From assembly GCA_035353815.1 (NCBI GenBank), contig DAOQAG010000022.1, forward strand, positions 1 through 64,000: a stretch of 64,000 nucleotides of DNA, read 5' to 3'. This document shows positions 34,649 through 43,759 of this stretch, in pieces (position 1 is the stretch's first letter; each line of letters starts with the position of its first letter). The position numbers and the translations under genes were made by a program. Below the pieces are notes generated by a model that was not told the DNA's origin, did no database searches, and saw only the letters and a list, made by a program, of their open reading frames with translations. The stretch is from JAKPUX01 sp035353815 (GTDB taxonomy: Bacteria; Zhuqueibacterota; Zhuqueibacteria; Residuimicrobiales; Residuimicrobiaceae).

Positions 34649-34852
34649 GGCGCGAGAGTTTTTCTGGCGCGAGAGGTATAGCTGGCGCGAGCAGTATAGC
34701 TGCGCCAAGAGTTTTCGGCCGGACGTTGTCCGGGTTGGCGCGAGNNNNNNNNNNNNNNNNNNNNNNNNNNNNNNNNNNNNNNNNNNNNNNNNNNNNNNNN
34801 NNNNNNNNNNNNNNNNNNNNNNNNNNNNNNNNNNNNNNNNNNNNGGCGCGAG
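34649..34852. repeat. 17-18-base tandem repeat (GGCGCGAG core) spanning the assembly gap
   Basis: GGCGCGAG occurs at 34649-34656, 34666-34673, 34684-34691 and 34737-34744, with a degenerate copy near 34702. It occurs again at 34845-34852, immediately on both edges of the N run. The first three have periods of 17 and 18. GGCGCGAGA is the reverse complement of the core TCTCGCGCC seen at 31551-31655, so the arrays are related. Confidence 0.7.
34745..34844. other. assembly gap (100 Ns)
   Basis: Exactly 100 ambiguous bases, the conventional placeholder for a gap of unknown size. It interrupts a repeat array between two convergent genes. The true length of the region, and whether a gene is missing here, cannot be known. 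Confidence 0.98.
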
Positions 34853-34872
34853 AGCAGTGGTGTGCGCCGATG

Positions 34873-37503
34873 CTACTGCACCGGCGCACTCTCCCCGGTC
34901 ATCTCCACCCGCGCCTGCAGCACCGCCGTGCCGGGATTGTCGGCATGGCCCGAAAATCCCGGCTGCTTGCCGCCGATGCTCAGCGTAAACCAGCCCGGTT
35001 CAACCATCCGCTTGCCCGCGCCGTCGATCAGGCTGAAGGGCCGCGGGGTCAGCAGAAACGAGAGGACCCGGCTTTCCCCCGGTAGCAAGTGCACCCGCCG
35101 GAAGCCCGCCAGCGCGCGAATCGCCACCGGGACTGAGGCCTTCTCGTCGCGCACATAGAGCTGCACCACTTCATCTCCCGCTCGCGCGCCGGTGTTTTTT
35201 ACCGTTACCTGCACGCTCATGCTCTCCCCGGCGCGCGCCTGCTCCGGCACCCTGAAATCGCTATAGTCGAAGGTGGTATAGGAGAGTCCGTGCCCGAAGG
35301 GGTAGAGCGGCTCGCCGATGAAGTAGCGGTAGGTGCGCCCGGCCATGGCATACTCGGTGAACGGCGGCAGCTGGTCGGCGGAGCGGTAGACCGTGACCGG
35401 CAGACGGCCGCCGGGGTTGTAATCCCCGAAGAGCGCATCCGCGATGGCGGTGCCGGCGCGCTGCCCGGGATACCAGGCCTCGAGAATGGCCGGAATGTTC
35501 TGGTCCGCCCAGTTCACGGCCAGGGCGCTTCCGTTGAGCAGCACCACCACCACCGGCTTGCCGAGGGCGGCGATCTGCTCCATCAGCTCCTGCTGGGGTT
35601 TGGGCAGATCCAGGCTAGTGCGGTCGCCGCCGTAGAATCCCGGCACCTGTATGCTCATCTCCTCGCCCTCCAGACGCGGTGAGATCCCGAGACAGAGGAG
35701 CACCGCGTCGGCCTTGCGGGCGGTCTCCAGGGCCTCCTTGCGCTGATCGGTCCCGGGCAGTTGCCAGACGAGCTGTGCAATGGCGCTCCAGCGGTTCTGG
35801 AAGTACTCCACCCGCAGGCGGTAGTCGCGGCCGGCCTTGAGGTCGATGGGTGCCGTCCGGGTGCTGAGGCTGTGGCGCGTCCAGTCTTCCACAACCAGCT
35901 TGCCGTCGATGTAGAGACGGAATCCATCATCGCTGCTGATGCCGAGCTGATAGGTCCCGGATTGCGGCGGCCGCAGCACGCCGTTCCAGCGCACCGAAAA
36001 CTCGTCTTTGGGCACTCCCGGGCCCGGCGCCTCCTCCTCCCAGGCAAAGTCGAGAGCCGGATCGTCGCGGACCAGCGCCGGTTTGCCCTGGAGGTTCATG
36101 TTGGCGAAATAGGCCCCCTGGAGGCCGTTGCGGCGGCCCTTCCCGGGCAGGAACAGCGCCGTGGCCGGGACGGTTTCAACCGCGGTCATGCCCTCGGCCA
36201 GGACGCACCCCGGGGCATAGAGGACCTCCGTCTGCGGCCCGAGCTTGTCGCGGATCCCCTGCAGCGGCGTGACCGGATGCGAGGGCGTGCCGTTATAGTT
36301 GCCGAGGAGGAGCTCGACGTTGTCGGCGTTGGGGCCGATGACGGCGATCCTGTTCAGGGTTTTCGGCCACGGCAGTGCGTTGTGATCGTTTTTGAGCAGC
36401 ACCAGCGAGGCGCGGGCGGCTTCGAGTGCCAGCTGATCGTGCTCCGGCCGGTCGTTCATCGTATAGGGGATTTGGGCGAACGGAACCCGCTCGGGCGGAT
36501 CGAATTCGCCGAGACGGAAGCGGGCGGTGAAGAGTCGCTCCACGGCTGCATCAATTTCCTCCACACGGATCAATCCCTGGTCGACCGCCTTCTCCAGGGT
36601 GGCGTATTCATCACCACAGCTCAGATCGCAGCCGGCCTTGACGGCGCGCGCCGCCGCCTCCGCGAGGCTGGGGGTTGTTTTGTGGCCATAAAAGATATCA
36701 GAGATCGCCCCGCAATCTGAGACGATGTAGCCGTCAAATCCCCATTCGCGGCGCAGGATGTCGGTCATCAGCAAGGTGCTGCTGCAACAGGGCTCGCCTT
36801 CATAGCGGTTATAGGCGCACATGATCGACTGGGCGCCGGCCTCGCGCACGCACTGTTCAAAGGCGGGCAGGTAGGTTTCGCGCAGGTCGCGCTCCGCGGC
36901 GAGGGCGTCAAAGCCGTGGCGTTCGGGCTCCGGGCCGCTGTGTACGGCGTAATGCTTCGGTGTGGCTACGGTTTTGAGATAACGGGGATGGTCGCCCTGC
37001 AGGCCGTGAACGAAGGCCACGCCGAGGCGGCCGGTGAGCACGGGATCCTCCCCGTAGGTCTCCTGGCCGCGGCCCCAGCGCGGGTCGCGGAAGATATTGA
37101 TGTTGGGCGACCAGAAGGTGAGTCCCTGATAGATCCCGCGTTTTCCGTTGCGGACAAATTCGTGGTGTTTGGCGCGGGCTTCGTCGCTGATCACTGTGGC
37201 GACGCGGTGGAGGAGATCCTCATCCCAGGTGGCGCCGAGGCCGATCGCCTGGGGAAAGACCGTGGCGATGCCGGCGCGGGCTACGCCATGCAGTGCCTCG
37301 CTCCACCAATCGTAGGCCGGGATATCAAGGCGGGGGATGGCCGGGGCGCTGTTCTGCATCTGGGAGATCTTTTCGGCAAGGGTCATGTGGCGGACGAGAT
37401 CCCGGGCACGGCTGGCGGCGGGAAGATCGGGATTTTTCCAGTCCGTTTGCGCCAGGCAAAGGGCAGCGACCAGAAGGATGGAGCAGATCAGGTGTGATTT
37501 CAT
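34873..37503 (-). CDS. GH3 beta-glycosidase (beta-glucosidase/xylosidase) with PA14 insert
   Basis: An exported GH3 enzyme of 876 residues; the start at 37503 is chosen because GGAGG precedes it and a signal peptide follows (likely CLA|QTD). The frame extends upstream without meaning. The N-terminal barrel has GEDPVLTGRLG, ATPKHYAVHSG and the nucleophile region GYIVSDCGAISDIF (Asp near residue 260). The C-terminal alpha/beta domain (SLVLLKNDHNALPW ...) is split by a PA14 domain (about 480-610: FSVRWNGVLRPPQSGTYQLG, SSDDGFRLYIDG). A fibronectin-III-like domain ends the protein. SDC, rather than SDW, at the nucleophile is common in xylosidase/arabinosidase members, so the sugar specificity is open. 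It has no type IX sorting domain, so it is probably periplasmic. Confidence 0.92.
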   Translation of the reverse strand: MKSHLICSILLVAALCLAQTDWKNPDLPAASRARDLVRHMTLAEKISQMQNSAPAIPRLDIPAYDWWSEALHGVARAGIATVFPQAIGLGATWDEDLLHRVATVISDEARAKHHEFVRNGKRGIYQGLTFWSPNINIFRDPRWGRGQETYGEDPVLTGRLGVAFVHGLQGDHPRYLKTVATPKHYAVHSGPEPERHGFDALAAERDLRETYLPAFEQCVREAGAQSIMCAYNRYEGEPCCSSTLLMTDILRREWGFDGYIVSDCGAISDIFYGHKTTPSLAEAAARAVKAGCDLSCGDEYATLEKAVDQGLIRVEEIDAAVERLFTARFRLGEFDPPERVPFAQIPYTMNDRPEHDQLALEAARASLVLLKNDHNALPWPKTLNRIAVIGPNADNVELLLGNYNGTPSHPVTPLQGIRDKLGPQTEVLYAPGCVLAEGMTAVETVPATALFLPGKGRRNGLQGAYFANMNLQGKPALVRDDPALDFAWEEEAPGPGVPKDEFSVRWNGVLRPPQSGTYQLGISSDDGFRLYIDGKLVVEDWTRHSLSTRTAPIDLKAGRDYRLRVEYFQNRWSAIAQLVWQLPGTDQRKEALETARKADAVLLCLGISPRLEGEEMSIQVPGFYGGDRTSLDLPKPQQELMEQIAALGKPVVVVLLNGSALAVNWADQNIPAILEAWYPGQRAGTAIADALFGDYNPGGRLPVTVYRSADQLPPFTEYAMAGRTYRYFIGEPLYPFGHGLSYTTFDYSDFRVPEQARAGESMSVQVTVKNTGARAGDEVVQLYVRDEKASVPVAIRALAGFRRVHLLPGESRVLSFLLTPRPFSLIDGAGKRMVEPGWFTLSIGGKQPGFSGHADNPGTAVLQARVEMTGESAPVQ

Positions 37504-37555
37504 CAGAGGCCTCCGAAGGTACCATACGGCGAAACCGGGTAAAGCGGCACAGGCT

Positions 37556-38425
37556 TCACTCCGATTCACGGGAGTGGATGGTGATGGATGCGTTTTTGAT
37601 TTCGATGAGATGCCAGCGGCCGAATCCACCGCTGTTGACGACCGGGATGGCGGCCCCGATCTGATAGACCTCGTGCTCATGATAATGGCCATGCAGCACC
37701 AGATCAATCCGGAATGACCCGAGCAGTTCGACCAGCTCCGCCCGGTTGACGATCCGGGTCATGGTGGCGAAGCGTCGGCCCTTGTGCTGCGCCACCAGCC
37801 GTTCCGGCATGAGATGATGGTGCAGCAGGAGGATCCGCGTCCGGTTCTGCAAGGCGGGGTGGCCGAGGATGCGCGCCGTGCTCTCGAGATCGATCCACCC
37901 CTTCGAACAGGCGGTGTTGGAGCGGAGCTGCGGCAGCAGCCGGTTCGATTCGATCGCGATCAGCGCAACGTTCTCCTGCATCAATTTGATGAAGGGGAAG
38001 GGAGCTGCGCCGGTCTCCTGCAGGGTCAGGTGGTCCCGGGAGAAGCCGGCGAAAGCCTGGTGGAAGCGTTCCAGATCCTGATGGTACTCCTCCCATCCGT
38101 AGCGGTAGATGCCGCGGGCGGTGCGCGGCAGCCGCCGCCACTGGGCATAGAGGTCGCTGCCGGAGTGAAAATCCTCGAAGAAAAAGGAGAAGAGGTCGTG
38201 GTTGCCCGGGATGACCGTCAACCGGGCCGGATCATACCAGCCGTACTGCTGCAGGAGGGTGCGCAGAGCGCTCCACTCCGCCTCCCGGCCGTGCTGGCTC
38301 AGGTCGCCGCTGATCACCAGATGATCGGGACGGAGCGCGGCGAGCTCCTCAAACCGCCGGACGATGAGGGCATCGCGTTCCGGTGAGAGGCCGAGATGAA
38401 GGTCGGAGAGATGGGCAAGGCGCAT
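37556..38425 (-). CDS. calcineurin-like metallophosphoesterase
   Basis: The start at 38425 gives 289 residues beginning MRLAHLSDLHLG; the upstream extension is not credible. All five metallophosphoesterase motifs are visible: D-x-H (SDLHLG), GD (VISGDLSQHGRE), GNHD (VIPGNHDLF), the His motif (LLLHHHLMPE) and GHYH (VLHGHYHEHE). A dinuclear metal phosphodiesterase, perhaps of the CpdA type, is likely; the substrate is not known. It precedes the GH3 gene on the same strand by about 50 bases. Confidence 0.9.
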   Translation of the reverse strand: MRLAHLSDLHLGLSPERDALIVRRFEELAALRPDHLVISGDLSQHGREAEWSALRTLLQQYGWYDPARLTVIPGNHDLFSFFFEDFHSGSDLYAQWRRLPRTARGIYRYGWEEYHQDLERFHQAFAGFSRDHLTLQETGAAPFPFIKLMQENVALIAIESNRLLPQLRSNTACSKGWIDLESTARILGHPALQNRTRILLLHHHLMPERLVAQHKGRRFATMTRIVNRAELVELLGSFRIDLVLHGHYHEHEVYQIGAAIPVVNSGGFGRWHLIEIKNASITIHSRESE

Positions 38426-38459
38426 GTGGGATTCCGGGTCAAGGGCTCTTATCGGCGGC

Positions 38460-38876
38460 TCACTGGAAGAGGGCCTGATGGACAAAGTATATGGCGATGG
38501 CGCCCGCGGCGAAGAAGAGGGCATCCTGCAGCCGGTCCCAGATCATCGGGATTTTCAGGTCCAGTTCCTTCCACTGTTCCCATTCGCGGATGATCCCGAG
38601 GAGGAGGCCGCCCAGGCCGGCCGTATACCAGGCGGGCCAGAGGAAGGCCGGCAGGAAGACGACCGCCGCATAGGCGAAATGGAGGAGCTGGTCGAGAACA
38701 TTGACCCAGCCGGTATGCCGGGGCCGCCAGGGGCGGCGCAGGGCGAGGATGTGCAACACGGTCTGGTACTGGGGATCGTCGAGCTGGCCCACTAGCTTTT
38801 CGACCGAGTCGGCGAGTTTTTCCAGATCCTCGGGCGGGGCTACGTAGTACTGGTGATAGTGAAGGTCGGTTTTCAT
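38460..38876 (-). CDS. small membrane protein of unknown function
   Basis: A 138-residue protein from the ATG at 38876 (AAAGGAGAGGG upstream; ten extra residues are possible). The first 55 residues are soluble and acidic (EDLEKLADSVEKLVGQL). Two or three hydrophobic stretches follow (FAYAAVVFLPAFLWPAWYTAGLGGLLLG and ALFFAAGAIAIYFVH) around IIREWEQWKELDLKIPMIWDRLQD, which resembles phage or integral-membrane DUFs of similar size but is not recognised. It is 34 bases upstream of the phosphoesterase gene on the same strand. Confidence 0.65.
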   Translation of the reverse strand: MKTDLHYHQYYVAPPEDLEKLADSVEKLVGQLDDPQYQTVLHILALRRPWRPRHTGWVNVLDQLLHFAYAAVVFLPAFLWPAWYTAGLGGLLLGIIREWEQWKELDLKIPMIWDRLQDALFFAAGAIAIYFVHQALFQ

Positions 38877-38978
38877 ACCCTCTCCTTTCGGGCGCCGGAT
38901 CGCCACGATGCCCGGCGTTGCCTACTTAATTGATACACATTTTTGGCGCCGGATGCAACAAAAAAGTGCGGATTCGGG

Positions 38979-38984
38979 TATAAT
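38979..38984 (+). promoter_or_regulatory. perfect -10 element upstream of the ABC exporter operon
   Basis: TATAAT (38979-38984) is an exact -10 hexamer with GGG before it, but no good -35 lies 16-18 bases upstream. A transcript would have a leader of about 155 bases with several short inverted repeats (GGCA/TGCC at 39015-39025, CGGC/GCCG at 39052-39064). Confidence 0.35.
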
Positions 38985-39147
38985 TGAAGAGGTTTTTCAC
39001 TGGCCTGAGAGAGGGGCATTGTGCCGGGTCACAGAAATTGCGAAACCTGACCGGCTTGCAGCCGTAAACATGCCAAACCGTGGTGCTGCGCGGGCGGACG
39101 GCCTGTGGGCGCGGCACACGGGTGAACGGGAATGGAGGCCTGCGGGA

Positions 39148-40524
39148 TTGATCACGGAACTGATCTTGTGCCGCCGCTCGCGGCGGACGCGCGGAATCCG
39201 CCTGGCAGCGGCGGCGGGGTTTGTTATGGGTGTCCTGGTGCTGGCCGCCGTCGGCGGCAGCGGCGCCGCGCTGGCTGCCCGGCCCCGCGGCGATGCCTAT
39301 CTTGAGTTTTTCAAGGAAGCCTTCCTGGTCTTTTGCGTGGTCTGCGCGGGCTGGTATACGACCGCCCTGCGCCGGAATCCGCAGCGCCGGGAGGAGTATC
39401 TCTATCTGTTCAGCCTGCCGCTGCAGGGCCCGGGCCTCTATCGCCATTTTCTTCTGAGCGAGTGGAGCGCTTCGCTCTGGGTGCCGACCTGCTGCGGGGT
39501 GCTGTTCGCCGGACTGGCCGGCCTGGCCCCGGTGCCGTTTCTTTGCCGGCTTACGCTGGTGGCCCTGCTCCTGCATGCAGCCGTGCTGGTCGCGGTGCAT
39601 GCCGCGCATCTCCTGCTGATGGCGCAGGGCCGCCGCTGCGCCAATCTGCTGTACAAAACCGAGGCGTGGATTCTGCTGCCGGCCCTCGTGCTTTTCATGA
39701 TTGCGGTCATGGCTGCTGTCGCCGAGCCCGGACTCGTCACCGGCCTCCGCTTCTGGCTGGTGCTGCTCTCCGGTCTGGGAGGCCTTGCTGCCGGCATCTG
39801 GCTGAACGGCCGCCTCTTTGAGCGCTGGCACCACGCGCATGGCCTCTGGCATGCGCCACAGAACCAGACGCGGCGGGTTGCTGCAGCCGCAGCCTCCCCC
39901 TGGCCGTCATGGTTGAGTCCCTGGCTCTGGAAAAATCTGCTGCGCACCCGGCGCCAGGCCGGCAAGGGGATCATTTACCTGACCGGGATCTTTATCGCGC
40001 TCGCCTATCTGGCTGCGATGAACAATCCCTTGCCCGAGGATCGCGCCGCGGTTCTCCTGGTCCTGACCCTGTTCTATACGGCGGTTTTTGTCTATCTCTC
40101 GATGCAGAGCCTGGCGAGCGGGGAAGAACCGCCGGCGATCGTTCACGCGCTGCCCGTGCAGACGCTGCCCTGGCTTGCGGCGGTGCTCCTTCCGGCTGCG
40201 CTCTGGCTCGCCGCCGTATTTTTGGTCACCGGCACCCTGGTCGCCATCTGGTCGCTGCCGCTGGCGGCCAGGTTCTGGTTCCGGGCCGTTCTTGCCGGCG
40301 GCGCGATGCTGCTTTGCGGCGCGCAGCTGGCGCCCGGCTTTTATCCCGATCTGAAAGGGGCGCAAACACGCTATACCTGGTATCTGCTGGGTGCGCTGGT
40401 GCTGTCGGCGCTCTTTTTTGTGCTCTATCCGCTCTTCCTCGCGCTCCTTGTGCTGCTGCCGGCGCGCCGCCTGGCCGCCGTGCGCTACTACCGGATTTCG
40501 GCCGATCCCACAGCCAAAGGATAA
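39148..40524 (+). CDS. ABC exporter membrane protein
   Basis: The frame is open from 38908, but I place the start at the TTG at 39148, which has GGAGG nine bases upstream and gives a protein beginning with the sequence after LITELILCRR, a usual permease start. The 458-residue product has about ten to twelve hydrophobic segments in two groups, with a soluble charged region in the middle (NGRLFERWHHAHGLWH...). No specific family motif is visible. The adjoining ATP-binding gene, six bases downstream, identifies it as an ABC-2-like exporter. The substrate is unknown. Confidence 0.72.
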   Translation: MITELILCRRSRRTRGIRLAAAAGFVMGVLVLAAVGGSGAALAARPRGDAYLEFFKEAFLVFCVVCAGWYTTALRRNPQRREEYLYLFSLPLQGPGLYRHFLLSEWSASLWVPTCCGVLFAGLAGLAPVPFLCRLTLVALLLHAAVLVAVHAAHLLLMAQGRRCANLLYKTEAWILLPALVLFMIAVMAAVAEPGLVTGLRFWLVLLSGLGGLAAGIWLNGRLFERWHHAHGLWHAPQNQTRRVAAAAASPWPSWLSPWLWKNLLRTRRQAGKGIIYLTGIFIALAYLAAMNNPLPEDRAAVLLVLTLFYTAVFVYLSMQSLASGEEPPAIVHALPVQTLPWLAAVLLPAALWLAAVFLVTGTLVAIWSLPLAARFWFRAVLAGGAMLLCGAQLAPGFYPDLKGAQTRYTWYLLGALVLSALFFVLYPLFLALLVLLPARRLAAVRYYRISADPTAKG

Positions 40525-40530
40525 TTCCCT

Positions 40531-41268
40531 ATGACCACATCGCATCTGGAGGCCCGGGCCATCGCGGCTGGGTACGATTCCTCGCCTGTTCTGACAGAGT
40601 TGTCGCTGACCCTCCCCGCAGGCGCGCTTACCGGATTGATCGGCCCGAACGGCGCCGGCAAGACCACGCTGATGCTGGCTCTCTCCGGGCAGTTCCGGCC
40701 CGCCCGCGGCTCCATCCGCTTCGGCGGGAGGGATATTTACCAGGAGAATCTCGCCTATAAATACCGCATCGGCTACGTCCATGAACAGCCTTTTTTCTAT
40801 CCCTGGCTCACGGCCGGGGAATTTCTCGCCTTCGTCGCTCATGTCAAAAAGGTCGATCCCGGCCGGATCGCGGACGAGAGCGCCCGCCTGCTGCAGCGGG
40901 TGGGACTGGAGGGAGAACAGGATAAACGGACCAGCGACCTTTCCCTGGGGATGAAAAAGAAACTGGCCATCGCCGCCGCGTTCATGGGCGAGCCCGCCGT
41001 GCTCTTTCTCGACGAGGCCCTGAACGGCGTGGACATCGAGAGCGCCTACGGGATCAAGCAGATGCTCCGGGAATACGTCCAGGGGGGCGGCCTGGTGATT
41101 CTTTCGACCCATGTGCTCGAGGTGATCGAAAAGATCTGCGACCGTTACGTGGTGTTGCAGTCCGGCCGCATCCTGGCCGATGTGGAGGCCGCAGCCTGGC
41201 GCTCCGGCGCGGGCGCGGCGAGTCTCGAGGAGCATATCATCGCCCTGCTGCATCAGCATGGCCATTGA
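40531..41268 (+). CDS. ABC transporter ATP-binding protein
   Basis: A 245-residue ATPase. Walker A is GPNGAGKTTL and the Q-loop region is YVHEQPFFYPWLTAGE. The signature is the slightly altered LSLGMKKKLAIA, in place of LSGGQ, as is common in ABC-2 exporters. Walker B is AVLFLDEALNGVD and the switch His is STHVLEV. It pairs with the preceding permease. The next gene starts 47 bases later on the same strand and may be part of the operon. Confidence 0.92.
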   Translation: MTTSHLEARAIAAGYDSSPVLTELSLTLPAGALTGLIGPNGAGKTTLMLALSGQFRPARGSIRFGGRDIYQENLAYKYRIGYVHEQPFFYPWLTAGEFLAFVAHVKKVDPGRIADESARLLQRVGLEGEQDKRTSDLSLGMKKKLAIAAAFMGEPAVLFLDEALNGVDIESAYGIKQMLREYVQGGGLVILSTHVLEVIEKICDRYVVLQSGRILADVEAAAWRSGAGAASLEEHIIALLHQHGH

Positions 41269-41315
41269 CCGGTATACGGGATTTCCTGCACACGCACTCT
41301 GAAATGAGGTGACTC

Positions 41316-43607
41316 GTGAGGTACTGCAAGTTTGGCGTGATTCTCTTCCTGATCTGGGTCCCGGCGGCATTCGCTCAAAGCGGCTTCAGCGCCGACAGTG
41401 TCTATGCCCACATCCGCTATCTGTGCGAGGAGATCGGCCCGCGGCCGATGGGCTCGCCGCAGGAGCAGCAGGCCCTGGCCTGGGTGGCCGACAAATTCCG
41501 GCACTATGGTGCTGACTCCGCCTGGGTGATGCCGTTCAACCGGGTTGCGAGAGACAAGTTTCCTCTGAATACCAGCAGCGGCATTGCGGTGGGCCTTTTC
41601 AGGGGCGCGTCGGATACCTGCCTAGCCGTCGGCGGCCACGCTGATTCGGCGCCCGACAACTCCCCCGGCGCCAACGACAACGCCTCGGGGAGCGCGACGG
41701 CACTCGAGCTGGCGCGCCTGTGGAGCCAGCGCCCGCGACACTATACCATGATCTTTCTCTCCTTCGGCGGCGAAGAGGCGGGGCTCTATGGCTCGCAGTA
41801 TTTCGTCGACCACTTCAGCCAGATCGACAGCATCGGCTTGATGATCTCGGCGGACATGACCGGCGGCGCGGGGCCGATCTATACGCTTCTCGAGAACCGC
41901 AAGGCGCAGACGCCGCGTTGGCTGGTGCGGGATGCCTTCCGCATCAACCGCGCGCTGGAGGTCAGCCCGCTGATCTTTCCGACCCATTTTTCGGCCTATA
42001 ACAGTCTGGCCGATGGCGCCGGATCGGACCATGAGCCTTTTCTCGCCGCGGGCATCCCGGCGATCGACTTTACCACCGGGCTCAACAGCTCGCCCGTACA
42101 CACCGGTCTCGATACGCCGGCCAATCTCGACCGGGCGCAGCTCGGCGCGTGCGGCCGCTTCATTGACGCGCTGCTCAGCCACTATCAGGAGCAGGGCTTG
42201 CCGGGGCGCCAACTGGACCACTATACCTTGTATACCATCGGCCGGCATCCCCTCTTCATTCCGCGCGGAGTCGTTCTGCTGCTTTTGGCGGCTGCGGCCG
42301 CGGCCGGCACCGCGGCATTCATCTCCAGCCGCCGGCGGCGCGTGGTTGTGGAAAAAGCCTTGCGCATCCGCTTCTCCCCGCTCAAACTGGTGCTGCTCTT
42401 CCTCGTCATTGCTGTGGTTGCGCAGGGCAGCGAGGCGCTGATCCAGCTCATCAAGGGGGTGCGCTATCCCTGGCTGGCCCATCCCGTCCCCTATCTGCTG
42501 CTGATGCTGTGTTGGGCGGGCGGCGGGCTCTGGCTGGCGCTGCAGATCGCCCGGCGCTGGCGCTGGAACCTTGAGCCGCATCTCTATGCGAGTCGCGCTC
42601 TGCTCCTGCTGGCGCTACTGACCCTCACCGCGGCCGTTGCGAGCGCGCGGCTGGCGCTTTATCCCGGCCTCAGCTTGCTTTTTTTCGCCCTGGCCCTGCT
42701 GGTGCGGCCGGAATGGCTGCAGAGCCTCTTCGGGCTGCTTGCGCCGCTGCCGCTGCTGCGGCTGGTTTTCTCGGAGGTGACCGCCTTCATAGGCCGCAAC
42801 CTGGCCCAGGCCGGAGCGGCCATCGATACCTTCTGGAAGGCGGCCCTGGCCACCGGGATGATCACGCTGCTGCTTCTCGTGCTTTTTTTGCCCTTCCTCA
42901 TGGGCTGGGCTGCGCTGGTGCTGCGGCTCCCTGCCATCAGGCGCGGAATGGTGGCCTTTCGGCGGCCGCGCGGCGGCGTCTACGCCGTGCTGGTGCTCGC
43001 CGGCGCGACCGCGGCGGTCTTCCGCCTGCCCGCCTACGACGCCTGCTGGCGGCCTGCCGTGCTGCTGGAGGCCAAATACGACCTGCCCAAGGGCGAAGAC
43101 AAGCTCGTTCTGCAGAGCAACGACTATTTTCAGGATGTGCGAGTCCACAGCGATTCGCTCGACCGCCGCTTCAGCGGCCGGAGCCACCAGGCGGAACTGC
43201 CGCTCCATTTCAAGGCGGACTGGGTGAGCATTGGCGGCAGCGAACGGCGCCGGCCGGGCGGCGAGCAGGATACGGTCGACATCGACTGGCGGCTGCGCAG
43301 CCGGGAACCCTGGCAGGCGGTGACAGTAACCATCCGTGCGGATTCACTCGAGATTTCCGGCGTGGAAAGTGCGTTGAAATACCGCCTCGAGGACAAGGAA
43401 CTTGCTTTCACCTGGCGCAGCGGGCCGCCGGATTCGCTGCGTTTGCAGGCGGCCTTTGTGGTCCATGCCGGGGCTCGGCTGATCCGCAAGGTGCGCGCCT
43501 CCTATGACCGCCCGCCGCTCCCGATAGAGGTGCAGTCCGGATTCGCGCCGGTGCGCTATGTCACCAAAGTGAGCATGATCGATTCCCTCAGCCTGGGCGG
43601 CGAATAG
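41316..43607 (+). CDS. M28 peptidase fused to a polytopic membrane domain
   Basis: A 763-residue protein starting at a GTG with GAGGTG upstream. A signal peptide (AFA|QSG) precedes an M28 zinc peptidase domain (about 25-290). Ligand regions GGHADSAPDNSPGANDNASG, SFGGEEAGLYGS, SADMTGG and SPVHTGLDTPANLD are all present, so it should be an active aminopeptidase or related enzyme. Residues about 315-580 hold eight or nine membrane helices, and the last 180 residues form a soluble beta-rich domain. This layout resembles eukaryotic ER metallopeptidase 1 and Pff1 in broad outline. The peptidase would face the periplasm. It follows the ABC genes and precedes porU. Confidence 0.83.
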   Translation: MRYCKFGVILFLIWVPAAFAQSGFSADSVYAHIRYLCEEIGPRPMGSPQEQQALAWVADKFRHYGADSAWVMPFNRVARDKFPLNTSSGIAVGLFRGASDTCLAVGGHADSAPDNSPGANDNASGSATALELARLWSQRPRHYTMIFLSFGGEEAGLYGSQYFVDHFSQIDSIGLMISADMTGGAGPIYTLLENRKAQTPRWLVRDAFRINRALEVSPLIFPTHFSAYNSLADGAGSDHEPFLAAGIPAIDFTTGLNSSPVHTGLDTPANLDRAQLGACGRFIDALLSHYQEQGLPGRQLDHYTLYTIGRHPLFIPRGVVLLLLAAAAAAGTAAFISSRRRRVVVEKALRIRFSPLKLVLLFLVIAVVAQGSEALIQLIKGVRYPWLAHPVPYLLLMLCWAGGGLWLALQIARRWRWNLEPHLYASRALLLLALLTLTAAVASARLALYPGLSLLFFALALLVRPEWLQSLFGLLAPLPLLRLVFSEVTAFIGRNLAQAGAAIDTFWKAALATGMITLLLLVLFLPFLMGWAALVLRLPAIRRGMVAFRRPRGGVYAVLVLAGATAAVFRLPAYDACWRPAVLLEAKYDLPKGEDKLVLQSNDYFQDVRVHSDSLDRRFSGRSHQAELPLHFKADWVSIGGSERRRPGGEQDTVDIDWRLRSREPWQAVTVTIRADSLEISGVESALKYRLEDKELAFTWRSGPPDSLRLQAAFVVHAGARLIRKVRASYDRPPLPIEVQSGFAPVRYVTKVSMIDSLSLGGE

Positions 43608-43759
43608 GCTGCATAACTTCTTCCGCCCTGCCGGAGGTGCAAAAAAAGCAGAGCAGGGCAAAGGGGACGAGGCAGGAGGTTGCAAAAACTCTTCCGCAAT
43701 CCAGGACGCGCATAGGTACTTGTTTATACGGTCGAAAGCCAACACCTGAGCGAAAGAGG

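Noticed and set aside
39001..39090. TPP-riboswitch-like strings CTGAGA (39005-39010) and AACCTGA (39044-39050) before the ABC exporter
   Set aside because: The conserved GGGGTGCC-type opening, the TAATACC segment and the closing GCG-AGGGA are missing and the spacing is wrong, and the downstream genes are not thiamine genes.
38908..39147. N-terminal extension of the ABC permease reading frame
   Set aside because: It has no ribosome site, crosses a perfect TATAAT and has no membrane-protein character; the TTG at 39148 has GGAGG at proper spacing.
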